DNA from: Ottelia alismoides
Lineage: Eukaryota > Streptophyta > Magnoliopsida > Alismatales > Hydrocharitaceae
Length of the DNA stretch: 64,000 nucleotides
Assembly: GCA_037367405.1 (NCBI GenBank)
Contig: JAZKJV010002332.1
Span: forward strand, 248,001-312,000
Direction: 5' to 3'
Position 1 is the first letter of the stretch; each line of letters starts with the position of its first letter. Shown piece after piece: positions 48,477-61,783 of the stretch. The translations under genes were made by a program, and so were the position numbers. Under the pieces are notes generated by a model that was given only the letters and a program-made list of their open reading frames with translations, was not told where the DNA came from and did no database searches.

Positions 48477-51000
48477 AGGTTGGAGGTTTTAGATACGATC
48501 TATAAACCTAGGACGACAATGTCACTAAAGGGATTATGAAATTTTATCGTATTTTGTTTAAGCAGCCATGTTTTGTGTGATTTTTCCACCCTTTTTAAAT
48601 TCTTTAAACTCTAAATTATCACTTGTATAATGTTCCCCATGAAATAAGGAAACTGTGGAACTTCGGTTTCCATGAACATGTATCCACTATTTCGGGGATG
48701 GAGAATCTTGACGTAATTCAAGAGTTAATTACGGTTTTAAAATGCTTAGAAATTCATGCAAATCCCTTGGGTTCTATTGTAAATCAAATTAGCAAACTAT
48801 ATAAAGTCATTTTTCTTGATTTATGTTTAAATTTATTGAGATGTGTTAGATTTAGTAAGTGAGGGTCAATGCTGAAAATTACTTTCCTAATCAAGAACCT
48901 TATGATTGTCATTTAATCAATTAGTGAAATTAATGGATAATTTCCTAAAATAATTATTGATAAATAGTTGTGAAATATTTCATGATGATTATATACTTAA
49001 ATGGCATTGCCATATCGAAATATGATTAGATGATTCATCTTAATCACAGAGTGGTTACAACAATTCCAATAAACAATGTTGCTTGAATAGGATTGGGAAT
49101 TCATTTAGCAAATTTCCTTCTAATATTATCCAAATTGATTTTAATGACCATTACATATGATATAACTTTGGTTGAAAGATCGATTATCATCTCAAATACA
49201 AAATGATCAATTCGCATCATCATAACCCGAGGCAGATATGGTGCCTAGTTGGGGAACGTTGGGATAGCAGGATGCTCCGTGAGCAGTCTGTACCACCCAT
49301 CGGTACCGGCCATGACGTGTAAGGAAAGTATAATGCTTGAAGCGATCATGATGTATTTTTCTAATTATTAAAATTTGCATAATATGTATTTTGATATTAT
49401 ACCATCCTTCAAATAACAAATTGTTAAAAAATTATTTGTTATTTTATTGATTGGATTTATAAATTATTTAATATGATTAAATTAATTAGATCAAATTGAA
49501 ATTAAACTCTCTATTATTATAAGAGTAGTATTTTTCTTGGAAGAATTAATTATGTGAATATGATTCATAATAATTAATTAGAATTTGAACATGATATGGA
49601 CGATTACATAACTGACATGCATGGTCTTTTGTAAAGGAGAAGGGTTCCGTCGCTAGGGATTGTATATATGAGATGCATGTTCGAAGTCATAGCTCCTGCA
49701 GACGAGCGCATCTGGGTAGGGCTATTTGATTCTCGAAAGAGTATGTTCATATGCGTAATGACCCCAATATTGTGTCCTCATAATATTGGGAAGATATCGG
49801 ATTGTGCATAGAGGGTTCTAATCATGTTGATGGTTGGTTCAATTAACGATGGGTCAACATCACCTTAGAGGTGGTGGGCTAGGGTGTTAAAGATCATATT
49901 GGGAATGCAAGTTGGACTTGCAAGGGGGAATGTGTTGCCTATTCTTTTGATCCGAGTTGCAAGTTCTTATATTTTTGGGATGTAACAAAGATAGAAAAGG
50001 AGATCCCGGATCTTGCTTGGGATTTAATTATATGTATATCTCTTACATTGAAAGTGAGTAAGGGAATGAACTTTCAATGATGATAAGGCAAGACAACTTT
50101 GATATAAAAATTCCTAAATTAAAGTAATATATTTATTTATTTATTTATTTATGCAAATTTCTTATTTCAGATAATCCTCATCAAACCCACCCAATAGTAT
50201 ACTCTATAATAACCAGTAAAATATCATGGATTGGATCCATGATAAAGATATTGTATTAGCAAATGGACACATAATGTATGTGGTTGCAATATGGAAGTTT
50301 CCTTGTAATAAATAGGAATGACAAATAAATAGATAATAGGACAACAACTTAAGGTTCGTTTATCTTTATAGTCTTGATCACTCATCGGAGTATGCTTTGG
50401 AAGTATCATTATTATCATGATCGTAATTTTCAAATAATCCTTATAAACTCTAAGAAGATGTTATGGTACACAGATGTGCTCTCGACATTTAATCATGAAT
50501 GACATGGTTCACTACATTATGCAGAATGGTGGCTCTATGAGAGATGATGTACTCAAAATGTTTGAGTACCTACCTGAACCAAAGACTTTTATAATTAAGA
50601 TGGATGTAGATACGATGAGTGTTATCATTCTATTGTCTATACTCAAGTCATTCATGAAGCTTCATGAAATTCATATTGTATGAATTGAATGAAGCATGTA
50701 TAAATGTTGAAATATTCTTATATTGAAATATTTTGAGTTCAATATAAGAGATCTTTAGTCTTAAGAAATGATTGCCTATAGATAAAGGGAGCGTAGTGGA
50801 AGCATGGAGCTGACCCATGTGAGAAGGAATGTCAAAGAGTTGACTATACTTCTGTGACTTCCAAAAAGTTGTACAAAAGCTAATAGTGCAACAAGATGAT
50901 GTGTTGATAGTATGACTATCAAGTCTATATAGGATCCTTAGAGAAGGGCTTGGATAGTGCATTGGAATAATCTACATCTACATAACATAATTGAAATTGA
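48477..51000 (+). pseudogene. gag: Copia unit 2: leader and gag
   Basis: Homologous to 40371-43000. The frame 50474-50683 (DMVHYIMQNGGSMRDDVLKM, FEYLPEPKTFIIKMDVDTMS) parallels the gag piece of unit 1. No longer frame survives. Confidence 0.5.
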
Positions 51001-52390
51001 ATTACTTATTAGATAAGATAAAAGTCTAATAATTGTATCTCATTCTTCTAATGACATTTAAAATTAGTTGCATATGTTTTAGAATACTGGAAAATTTGAT
51101 ATTATAGTTTAATAGTCATACACATGGATATTGATGCAATTGTTTAAACGATCTCTATTGGATTGACAGACTTAAAGTTTTTAGTGGGAGAGTCGTTAGT
51201 CTAAGAGAATGTCTCTATGGCATAGATACTAGAATGCATTCATTATTTATTTCTAAATGTTGAGAATAAACATGATTTCTATTATAGACCTATCATAGAG
51301 TTATGATGGATATATTTCGGATAGTAATCTAACTTCTAGATGATTCTACTTAATTAGAAAATTAATGAATGGTTCCTTAACATTTCTAATACTGAAATTT
51401 AAACCTTATAAGATTAATAGGAAGATGAAGATCATTTGACAATGATCTGGCATCAAGCCTTGGACATATATCTATTGATGAGATCAATATACTAGTAAGA
51501 GATGAAACTTTTGAATGTCTGAAATATCAAATCTTACATACATGTGAATATTGTATTCAAAGTAGAAAATGTCCAATCAACCTATCTCTGGGAATGGTGT
51601 TAGATGCCAAGGTATTCACGATCTCATACATATTGATGTATGTGGATCATTTATATCATAATAAACATTGATGATATGTGATATCATTAGATGATTATTC
51701 GTGATATAAGATTTTTTCCCATAACCTTAGAAAGGTATGAAATGTTCAAAGATTTCGCAATTTAGGCCTTAAACCAAAGTTTGAAGGAAGATGAAATAAA
51801 TTTGATCTAACCTAGGTAGCAAGTACCTGTTAGATGAATTCAAGGAATACCTTATGGAGATATGAATATGATTCCTATGTCACTCATCCCGATACAACTT
51901 AACTCAATAGAGTTTTGGAAAGATACAATTGGATCATGTGTGACATGATTTATTCAATGATTAATCTTAGCATAATTATCTCTTAGTTTCCAGGTATATA
52001 TATGTAGTAGAGACTGAATTATATGTCACTTATAAGATACCATGCGGATCTAAACCTAAAATCCCTCATAAGATATGGTTTGGAAACTAACTAGTGTTGG
52101 ACACTTGAGGATTTAGGGTTGCTTGATCCATGACCATGTCTTGGATGCAAGTAAGCTGGAATCTAGCACAATAGAGTGCTACTTCATTAGGAAATTAAAG
52201 GGCATTCGATACCTACTTTATGACCTTGGGATTCTTAAAAGATTTCATCTCTAAGGACATGATTCTTAGAGCTTGAGACTCTAGAGAATCAAGACGAAAA
52301 TGAAATTAAAAAAACTCAATGAATCTTGAGAATACTAAGAGGCTCCTGAAACCGAAAACTAAAAGGACAATTAAAGAAACATTCATACCT
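51000..52390 (+). pseudogene. Copia unit 2: integrase
   Basis: Homologous to the unit 1 integrase. It includes the TCEYCIQS zinc-region word near 51540 and the ggaatggtgttagatgccaa block near 51590, with independent stops and indels. Confidence 0.65.
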
Positions 52391-53818
52391 CTTCAAATAA
52401 ATTTTTAGAATGGATTATTTGTGTCATTTAAGTTTGACAATGATCTGACTTCATATGATGAAGCTTATCATGATCATTGCATGGAAAGATGGATGTTAGG
52501 GGTAAGACTCATTGAGGTGTAAATGGATCTTAAAGAGAAAGAGGGAACAATATTAGAAGGCAAAGACCTTCAAAGTATAGCAAGTATAGCTCGTATCCAT
52601 GAGCTACACAACAAAAAGACATCGCTTTCAATGAGACTTGCTCTCCTGTGACCATGCTAAAACCCATCAGATATTTTTAACTATAGCTGCACAACTTGGT
52701 TATGACATCTTCAAGATGGAAGTCAAGATTGTTTTCCACTATGAATTCCTCACTGAGGATATTCGCATGAAGTAGCCCCAGGAATTCATGGTTGATGAAG
52801 GCAGGGTATGCAGGAAACTCCATCTATGGACACCAATAATCTTCTTGTAGTTGTACTATTAGATTTGATGAAACTACAAATGTTATTATTTCAAATAGAA
52901 TCTTGATTAATAATGTGAAGCCTAGTAAGAGTACCATTATTTTCATCATGCTAAATGTAGATAAAATATCCTAATCATTTGGAATGATATAAGGATGATA
53001 ATAAGTGCTTTATAATCTGGTTGTACCATACTTGAGATATGATCTCAAGAATACCTCTTGGATCTTAGTTATGAAGATATTCAGAAGAAAAGAAAAGAGG
53101 TATTTGGACCGTTATAATAAGTAATACACCTTGGACGTGTTCCATTATTGGAAAACCCCCAAGGAAGTCTTCCTATCCTTTAGATTTGGTACTAACCTAT
53201 CTGAAGGGATAACATCTCAAGGAGTTGAGGAAGTGAATGGTAAAACTGCTTGCCCTTGTGCATCAGTTATGAGAAGCCGAGTGTATGCTAGATGTGTATG
53301 AAATCCATATGTCTACCATGTAGTGGGAGTAATAAACTATTACTAATCCTACTATTGAGATAAAACACTTGTTTGAAGTGATAACAATATCTTCAAAGAT
53401 GATAAGACTTTAGAGATAGTGATCTTAAAGTCTTCTTCAAGAACCTAAGACTTTACAGATCGTTATCTAAAAGGTCTTAACTGTAGATATCTTAGGAGAT
53501 AGAGATATGGAAATAACATATTCTGATAAGGATAAGAGAAATTACATGTTGTTTATAGCAATTATCGAGTTGTAGTTTTAGAGACACTATAACTACCTCA
53601 AAATTGAGTATTGGTTGCATAAGATGAGACATTCACATTGGTTGCGACCATTGTTGTTGGGGGATATGCAAGTCCTGTAAAAGGACTTGGCATAGTCTCT
53701 TGAGAACAAGATGACTGATGAGCTTTCCTAGCAATTTTTTTCTAAATAGCATATGATTATCACATGAGTGTTGGTTTAAAGATTAGCCCATTAATGTCTC
53801 TTTGGCCTAGTGGGAGAT
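52390..53818 (+). pseudogene. Copia unit 2: RT and RNase H, PPT
   Basis: Homologous to 44390-45818. Readable words include FLTEDIRMK near 52750 and the gcttgcccttgtgcat block near 53250. It lacks about 60 bp near 52500 that unit 1 has. The PPT tgggagat (53811-53818) precedes LTR copy 3. Confidence 0.7.
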
Positions 53819-55290
53819 TGTTGGACATGCAAGACCACGACGAGCCATTATGCAAGAAATGTTATTGCAAATATCAATCCTTGATGTGAAATGTAGAATA
53901 ATTAATTTGCATAATAGGTCCCTTAGTACAATTTGAGTTATGTACCATCGTAATCTTAATTATCATACATATGTTGATTCAATTGTTGAATCATAGAGGC
54001 TGGTGCTTGGATGACTATCTGAAGAGTTATATTTAGGACTCATCAAGCACCGTTAAATGATTGTTAACAGAAAATCTGCAGCGTAAGAAGGAGATGGAAA
54101 TCCTTTCTTTAAAGGTTGATATCTAACTGACCTCTTGATGCACGTCCTCTGCATAGGAATAGAGATTCGGAGGTGTTAGATAACTTAGGTCAAAGAGTTA
54201 CTTAACTAGATCGAAATAACAAAAGACCTATGTCGTATGTTGACACAATATAGGCACCCATTCTCTGACCGAAGACAGATGCGTTACTATATGTCTGAGT
54301 ACGTACATTTGGCAGACCAATAGGTTGATGGCCTAATCAAGATCTATATATCAGCATGTTGGTGAGCATGCATGGGCATATGAGTAATACTATCTCTCAA
54401 AGGGATCATACAGTTTCATTTACTGAACCGAAAGATGAGCTCACTCATGTGATATTTGGATCAAATTTTGTGCACAGTCCTCTTGCTTTGGAAGCTTGAT
54501 TGAATTTGTATGCTTGATATATGCTTTTGGAAAGTATATGAACAACACCTAGGTATGATATATGCTTTTGGAAGTATATGATCGATACCGACTCCCAATG
54601 ATCAAATGAGAACATAATAACAAATCCCTGATGGAGACAGTCTAAAAGTGAACTGAAACTTCAAGTTTAATCTAGGTCTTCCAATATGCATGATGTAAAT
54701 GTATTTGGAATACCTGAGGGTGATGTGATCGTAAACAAGTGTATAACCCTGACACTTCAATTCCAAAGGAGTTATGAAATATGTCTGGATTTTAGTGACT
54801 CCTCTCAATAGAGAAGTGATCTATTCTTGTTCCAAGTGTTGGATAGTGATCTGAATGTGACTCGGATGCAATACGGCTTTCATTTAATGAAACATCTATT
54901 GGAGGTATGTATGATATGGATTTGAGATTTGATCTCAATATCCGAGTCACTATATGTGGAATGTACAATCGCCATGTCCTTTCTCCAAGAATCCGTGGAG
55001 AAAGTGCGTTGTCCTTGACAGAGTTCAAGGATAATTTCACTGTTATATATGTATCCGAGCATTAAGAAAATAAATAATTAAATGTGATTTAATTATAATG
55101 GATAATATGAATTTGATTTATATTATAAGGACAGTATGTGACATAGTTAAATGTGATTTAATTATAAAAGATGTAAATGATGTGAATGTAATTAGTATTA
55201 TTTGGGCACATGAGAATGGAGATTGAAGATGATTAAATGTGATGTAATTATAATGGATATGCATATAGTGGATATCCCTATCCATATTTG

Positions 55291-55341
<51 letters not shown>

Positions 55342-56418
55342 AATGTGATTTATAATATACTAGAGAGCCTGTTATGATTTATATTTATTGATTATTTATT
55401 GATGTGAATTGGATTCACATTGGATAATTAATTGAAAATATAATTTACATTTTTTTTGGGTTGTGAATTTGATTCAACTTTCTAATGACATGATTGCAAT
55501 GTTCGCAAAAAAATTGGATTTATTTTTGTAAAATAATTTGCAACAAAAGTTGTTGCAAATATTTAGAGAAATTCATGGAATAGGAGATTCCATGTATTAG
55601 GAACATAGGGCACCATTCCTATTATGGAGAGGGGATGGCCACCAAGTCCTATTAGGACTTGTGGCCGTCCACCCCCTCATAGAAGCCTCCTTCCTATTTA
55701 ATGAAAATTGAATTATATTGAATATTGTTCAATATAATTAATTTAATTAAATTAACTACTGTTGTGTTTTTACAATAAAATCATGGACATTGAAAGAAAC
55801 ACAAATCAATCTCTTCCGTTGATTTTGTGTTGTCCATGGATTGAGATCCATGGACTCCCAAAATACTATATAAGAAGTGGCACACCTTGCTCTTCAAGTT
55901 ACAGCAACAAGAGACAAATCATATGCTCTCTCTCTATCTCTGCACGTTCTCTCTCAACATGTGGCCATCTATATGTTGAACTATAGAAGGACATCATGTT
56001 TCCGCTTTGACCGCTCTTGGATCTCTGCCTCCTTCGGTGCACCTCCTCATGAAGTAGAAGTCGGATCTCATGTGACGGATCAAAAGATTCATTGCTTGGA
56101 TCATCAACATAGATTACGAGGAGCACGAGTTTATTCAATGCGCTCGCAAACATCTCCTCCGTCGGATTGGACTTGAGACAGGATGTCTTTTCATTTAGAG
56201 ACTCGATCTCAACCATGCTTCAGGAGGTGAGCCTAATACATGTCCGTGGTTTAGATGAAATGATCTAAGAAGTGTTCTTGGATCATGTGGTTTCATAGTT
56301 TAAAATCTTTTTAAATTCCACTGCCCCGAGCAAGTAGTACGACTCGTAGCTCCCGATCGCATATGATGTGATTCTCATGCTTCCATGATGCGCTTAAGGA
56401 ATTTTTCCATATCCTTCA
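53819..56418 (+). repeat. Copia LTR copy 3 (2600 bp)
   Basis: 3' LTR of unit 2, with intact TGTTGG...CTTCA ends. By eye it differs from copy 2 at roughly one base in seven or eight in the first 200 bp. It carries a private (CA)n tract. Confidence 0.85.
55292..55340. repeat. (CA)18 followed by (TA)n
   Basis: Pure CA run 55292-55327 and then TA, in copia LTR copy 3. The matching place in copy 2 (about 47319-47332) has only a short TA run. Confidence 0.95.
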
Positions 56419-57310
56419 ACTTGCACATGTCTAAATTGTAGATATGCCCGAGCAACTTGTATGTATAGCATCTTAGTCCTATTTTAGATCTTTTGTTATA
56501 TTTTCTTATATTTTTCTTGCAATTATGCTCATGACTTCCATGCTTAATATCTAGAGCTCCATAATTCCTATTTTAGTTAAATTGGTCTTGTTTGAAATCT
56601 TTTTTAATGCTTTGTGATGTGATGTATTCATCTGTCTAATATGCCTTGTTGAAAATGAATTAAAAATCATAGAAGACATGTGGGTTTTAGACATGACAAT
56701 TTGAGTTGAAAATTGCATGCATGCGCATTTAGTGCTACATTGAACCCCCTGATTTGCCTTAGAATTAACTAAAATAATCAGGACCATGGTTAGGAATACT
56801 TTGAATATCATTTCCTGATTTTTTTTCCACTTAGGGAGTTTGGTTCATGTATTGATAAACTGGTCCCTCGATTGAATAACACACATTAGTTTGATTGATT
56901 AATTAATTTGTGTGCATTCGACCATTCTAAGCATGATACTTTAATTTGTTAATTCAATAATTCAGGAGCAAAATTGTGATTGTGTCATGTGAGTTATATG
57001 TGTTGTGACTTGCATGCGTGATCATTTTGTAGCATAAAAATAATTGCATTGAAAAACTCCATAAAAGTTATGCAACCATTGTGGTGTTTCTTCCATGCTT
57101 GAATTAGAAAGACCTTAGAGTAGCATATCACTTACTTTCAGACCCAATTAAGTAAGTTAATAAGTACTATTTTTGTGTTCAACCATGGACTTATCTAGGA
57201 TAAGTTAAATCGAGCAACTCCTCACGGAGATTCTTGCTCAGTTTATGATAGACCCGTAATTGGTGTATAAAAAGGAGCCAATATTAGATTGGTTGATTAT
57301 GTGTTCATCA
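56419..57310 (+). repeat. Gyp3-type LTR fragment, part 2
   Basis: Continues the alignment with the Gyp3 5' LTR (about 8510-9397): tcctattttag, ttcttgcaattatg, gtgatgtgatgtattcat, gccttgttgaaaat and taatttgtgtgc in order. It ends gtgttcatca at 57310, the LTR terminus (decayed to tgtccata at 9397). The U5 words near 57204 match those near 9294. Confidence 0.75.
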
Positions 57311-58148
57311 TAGGAGGATTCGAGTGGAGGGGGCTCTAGAGAAGGAGAGAATGGACTTGACACTGATCATGAAGAACTATGGAGTGTGATGAAGCTCTAA
57401 CTCAGGTCATAGCTGTGAAGTGAGTTGTGTGTTGAGCGAAAAAAAGAAAGGGTGTGAGGTCGTAGAAGGGAAATTGTATTGGAAATGAACGGCAATAGTG
57501 GGATGGAGGGATTTTTCCTATGTTGGGGTTCAGAGTGAGTCCCTAGGTATTCGCTCAAGGTAGGTCGCAACTCTACCGAGCTTGGTCAATCACCAAAGTA
57601 GCTTCTATATGGCAGATATGGTCATGGACCACACAGGAGGTGGATCCCCTAGTCTCTCTAAGATGACCTCTTTGATGTCACATGGAGGTTGTACGAGCTC
57701 GGGACTTTCTCTATATTGTGGTAGATGAGTTGAATGATGGGAGATGGGAGCTATTTATAGTATAGGAGGAGATTTGTGTGAAGGCGATTTCGAGACTTGA
57801 TGATGAGTGATTGAGGGGGTAATGGTGCAGGGTGGTTGTTCGATAAAAAAGAGGGGAGTAACAACTATCATGTGGGTGTTGTGGCAAGATGAGGTGATGT
57901 GGGTAACAGTCAGTGTAAGTCAGAGAATAGGCTTTAGCGATATGTGTAACGGTAGAGAGAGAGCGGAGGAAGATTGGAGGAAGAAGAAGACCCCAATGAT
58001 GTTAGATATAGAGATCCAGCAATAATTGGATGGGTGCATGTGGACGAGAGTGAGTCGTCTGATCAAAAGATTAGATGTGCGAGACAAAAAGGTTGGGTCA
58101 CGTGATTGCTTCAAGAGAGCCCGGGTGCCTTGATAGGATATTTCACAA
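57311..58148 (-). repeat. Gyp2 LTR, middle segment
   Basis: CT-rich on the minus strand, like the GC-rich block of the other LTRs. It starts right after the Gyp3 LTR end and stops at the LINE target site. Its place and composition fit the continuation of the segment ending at 6524. The frames at 57807-58192 have no recognisable product. Confidence 0.4.
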
Positions 58149-58161
58149 TAGGAAAATAACT
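58149..58161. repeat. LINE target-site duplication, copy 1
   Basis: taggaaaataact, identical to 61784-61796. Confidence 0.9.
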
Positions 58162-58693
58162 TCAACAACAACAACAAAGCCTTTTCCCACAATTAAGTAG
58201 GGTCGGCTACATGGATTCTTCGCCTCCATTGAGATATATCTTGGGTCAATCTCGGGCTTATATCCACAAAACAAAGATCCCTTCGTAGGTCTCTTTCCAA
58301 CAGTTCTTAGGCCGTCCCCGCCCTCTCTTAGCCGGCTCAACATCCCAATACTCACATCTCCTAACTGGTGCATCAGCTGATCTTCTTTGCAAATGACCAA
58401 CCCATCTTAAGCGGTTTTCTTGCATATTATCCTCAATCGGAGAAACACCAACTTTCTTTCTAATTGCATCATTTTGAATCCGATCTTTATGTGTGTATCC
58501 ACACATCCACCTTAGCATTTTCATTTCTGCTACAGTCATTCTCTACACATGTCTATGGTTCACAGACCAACATTCAGATCCATAGAGCATAGCAGGTCTC
58601 ACGGCTACTTTGTAAAACTTTCCTTTAATATTTAAAGGAATTTTATTATCACTGAGAACAACAGAGGCTCCTCTCCACTTTAGCCAACCTGCA

Positions 58694-58702
58694 TTTATTC
58701 TA
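58694..58702. repeat. MITE target-site duplication, copy 1
   Basis: tttattcta, identical to 59008-59016. Confidence 0.9.
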
Positions 58703-59007
58703 GGGTAAATTACAATTTTGGTCCCCATCTATGGGTCAGATCCCAGATTGGGTCCCGATCGTTAAATTTTAACGATTCGGGTCCCAGGACCATTTAGGAA
58801 ATGGAAATTTTGGGGTTCATGACGAAGATGCCCTTATTGAAAAGGGAATGGGGATTGAGTTCCAACTTTTAAACAAGGACATACTCATCATTAGCCTTAA
58901 AAAGTTCCCTACATTAATGGCCCTGGGACCCAAATCGTTACAATTTAAAGATCGGGACCCATTCTGAGATCTGACCCATAGATGGGTACCCAAATTGTAA
59001 TTTACCC
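58703..59007. mobile_element. 305-bp MITE (Mutator-like)
   Basis: Terminal inverted repeats of about 40 bp (gggtaaattacaattttggt at the left; the right end is its complement with small differences), no coding capacity, and a perfect 9-bp target duplication. Nine base pairs and GGG termini point to the Mutator superfamily. It splits the LINE between ...DGDVTNRI and NAGWLKWRGAS, which join in frame if the MITE and one duplication copy are ignored. Confidence 0.92.
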
Positions 59008-59016
59008 TTTATTCTA
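59008..59016. repeat. MITE target-site duplication, copy 2
   Basis: tttattcta, the right copy. Confidence 0.9.
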
Positions 59017-61783
59017 TTAGTAACATCTCCATCAATTTCCCCATCATGTTGCCAAATAGATCCCAGATATCTAAAAGAATCTCTCTTCACAATGTTATCA
59101 TCACCAATCTTCACCTCAATTCCTTCACCATTGCTTCCATCAAAGGTGCACTCCATATACTCTGTCTTAGCCCTACATATACGAAATCCTTTACTCTCCA
59201 ACTCATGTTTCCAGACCTCAAGCTTCTCATTTACTACATCTCTAGTCTCACCAATCAACACAATATATTAAGCAAATAACATACACCAAGGTAACTCATT
59301 CTGAATGTGACTTGTCAACTCATCCATAATCAACGTAAAAAGAAATGGACTCAAAGCTGAACCTTGATGTAAACCAATGTTGATGTCAAAATAGCCAGTC
59401 TTCCTAGACGGGGTCCTTACATAAGATAAAGCCCTATCATACATGTCCTTTATGAGTTTAATGTATAGGACTGGCACTTGTCTCTTCTCCAAAACTCTCC
59501 ACAATATCTCTCGTGGGACAGAATCATAAGCCTTCTCCAAATCAATAAAGTTCATATGGAGGTTCTTCCTTTTAGCTCTATAAATCTCCATTATTCTCCT
59601 CAACAAATGGATGGCTTTAATAGTTGAGGTACTGACATGAATCTGAATTGGTTTTCTTTGACGTTGGAAACTTGCCTCAACCTTCTCTCGATCACACGCT
59701 CCCAAATTTTCATAGTGTGACTGATCAGCTTGATACCTCTATAATTTGAACAATTTTGAATGTCCCCTTTATTCTTATAAAGAGGCACCACGATACTACT
59801 CCAATCATCAGGCATTTTCTTGCTTCGCCAAATAACATTAAATAGATTCGTAAGCCAAGTCAAACCGCGCTCACCTAAAACTTTCCATACTTATACAGGG
59901 ATATCATCCGGTCCTACACCTTTCCCAAGTCTCATAACTTTCAAAGCATCCTCTACTTCCTTTCTTTGTATCTGTTTATAGCTTGCACGATTCAAGTAAC
60001 TTCCACTACTAGCTAGATCACCCAAAGTGATCTCTCTATTTCCTTCCACAATGAAAAGTTTATGGAAGTACTTCTCCCATCTAGTCTCTATATCCTTCTG
60101 AGTAACAAGCACGTGACCTTCCTCGTCCTTAATGCATCTCACTTGAGAAAGGTCTTTGGTCCTTTCTTTCTCTTGCTTTGGCCAACCTGAATATATCCTT
60201 CTGGCCCTCCGTAGGGTCGAGATTTTTATACAAAACTTCATAAGCTTTCGACTTAGCTTCGCTTACAGCTTTCTTTGCTTCCTTCTTTGTTATTTTGTAG
60301 TTTGTGTCAGTTTCCTCTGTTTTATCCTTAGACATAGCTTTAAAGCATGTTCTTTTAATTTTTTAGCTTCTCTTGCACCCCTTCACTCCACCACCAAGCC
60401 TCCTTTTGACCTGGGGATCCTCCCTTTGACTCGCCTAGCATCGCTTTGGCTACCTTTCGGATACAAGATGCTACTCCCTCCCACATCTCGTTTGCACTTC
60501 CACTATAATCCCAAGATAAATCTTCTAAAACCTTCTCCCTGAAGCTTGATTGCTTCAGTGGAAGATTCCACCATCTAGTTCTAGTGATCTTAGGAACCCT
60601 CCTTTTCTTTACCAGCCCTTTTATTTGTCCATCCAAGACTAACAAGCGATGTTGAGTTGTCAAACTCTCTCCTAGGATTACTTTGCAGTCTTTGCAACAC
60701 AACCGATCTCTTCTCCTCAACCCAAAGTAATCTATTTGTGTTCTCGTTGGCCTACTCTTATAAGTAATTAAATGCTCCTCCATCTTCTTGATGAGAGTGT
60801 TTGCTATGAAAATATCATATGCCGTTACAAAAACCAGGATGACTTTTCCCTCTTCATTTCTATCCCCAAAACCATGTCCTCCATGAACACTAGCATACCC
60901 TGAAGCATCTTTTCCCACATGTCCATTAAGATCTCCACCTATGCAAATCATCTCTCTTTGTGGGATTCCTTGTAAAATCTTATCTAGATCCTCCCAAAAA
61001 GCTTGTTTAGTCCTTTCATCTAAACCAATTTGCGGTGCATAAATTGAGATTATATTCAGAATTTCTTCTTCAAGCACCAATTTTAGCAAAATAATCCGAT
61101 CCCCGAATCTTTGCACCTCAACCACACAATCCTTCAAATCCTTATGAACAACCACTCCAACACCGTTTCTACCCTTATCTTTACCTGAATACTAATGTTT
61201 AAAGCATGTCTTCTCGATCTCCCTTGCTTTCTCTCCAACCCATTTAGTCTCTTGAAGACATAGTATATGAATCTTCCTTCTTTCCATCGTATCCACTATC
61301 TCCGTTGATTTTCCAATCAAAGTGCCAATATTCCAACTACCAATCCGCAACTTCCGTTACAATCTCTTTTGGAATAACTTCTTTACTCGCATGCGTCCAT
61401 TATGCGAGAACCTTTGTAAATTTTGGACTGCATACGGGCTGTGATGCAACCGAACTAGCTTAATTACCCGCATGTGTTCCTCATGCGAGAACCCTTGCAA
61501 ATTTTGAACTACATCCAGGGTGCGATGTAGCGACCCTTGCCATTTTTTCATTGCATTCGGGCGATGCAACGCATCGTAAGTAGGGAACGCCCCAACGAAA
61601 TCTGTATGTTTGCTTAAATCCATGTTGAAAAGATCTGACTGTCATGAGGCAACATCCTAAATAAATTTTTTTTACGAAAATTATTTAGGAAGTTATCTCC
61701 GACTGTTTTACGCTAGCTGTCGGCTACCTAGTGCAACCCTCCTCATTTACCCGGGCTTGGGATCGGCCATGGCTGAGTTACAC

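Larger units (their letters stand above)
39448..56418 (+). mobile_element. Ty1/copia tandem array: LTR-internal-LTR-internal-LTR
   Basis: Three copies of an LTR beginning TGTTGGACATGC (39448, 45819, 53819) and ending ATATCCTTCA (40355, 48461, 56418) enclose two homologous internal regions in the same orientation. Each internal region starts with an initiator-Met-type PBS and ends with a PPT. The flanks are cctcg (39443-39447) and acttg (56419-56423), 3 of 5 identical, consistent with a decayed target duplication. Both internal regions carry degenerate copia gag, integrase and RT in copia order (IN before RT). The array sits inside a Gyp3-type LTR. Confidence 0.85.
58230..61621 (-). pseudogene. 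RTE polyprotein (endonuclease + reverse transcriptase)
   Basis: Nicks target DNA and copies the element RNA at the nick. Start: ATG 61621 (MDLSKHTDFVGAFPTYDALH). The endonuclease shows LRIGSWNIGTL (about 61345), LCLQETKWVGEKARE (about 61255), then a 266-residue open frame 60355-61155 with IGGDLNGHVGKDASGY and QIDYFGLRRRDRL. RT: VVPLYKNKGD and NYRGIKLISHTMKIWERVIE (59600-59863), NFIDLEKAYDSVPREILW (about 59550), GLHQGSALSPFLFTLIMDEL (about 59350). The FADD box reads FA-stop-Y at about 59268, so the catalytic site is destroyed. C-terminal: EMKMLRWMCGYTHKDRI and ENRLRWVGHLQRR (58258-58539). Confidence 0.9.
58162..61783 (-). mobile_element. Full-length RTE-clade LINE (3.6 kb incl. MITE)
   Basis: Bounded by identical 13-bp duplications. 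The minus-strand 5' end (61783) carries gggtaaatgaggagggttg and taggtagccgacagctagcg, and the 3' end has gtagccgaccctacttaat followed by ggctttgttgttgttgttg, the short (TTG)n tail typical of plant RTE elements. A single coding region with endonuclease, RT and C-terminal domain lies between. It is interrupted by a MITE and by a few stops and frameshifts. Confidence 0.9.
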
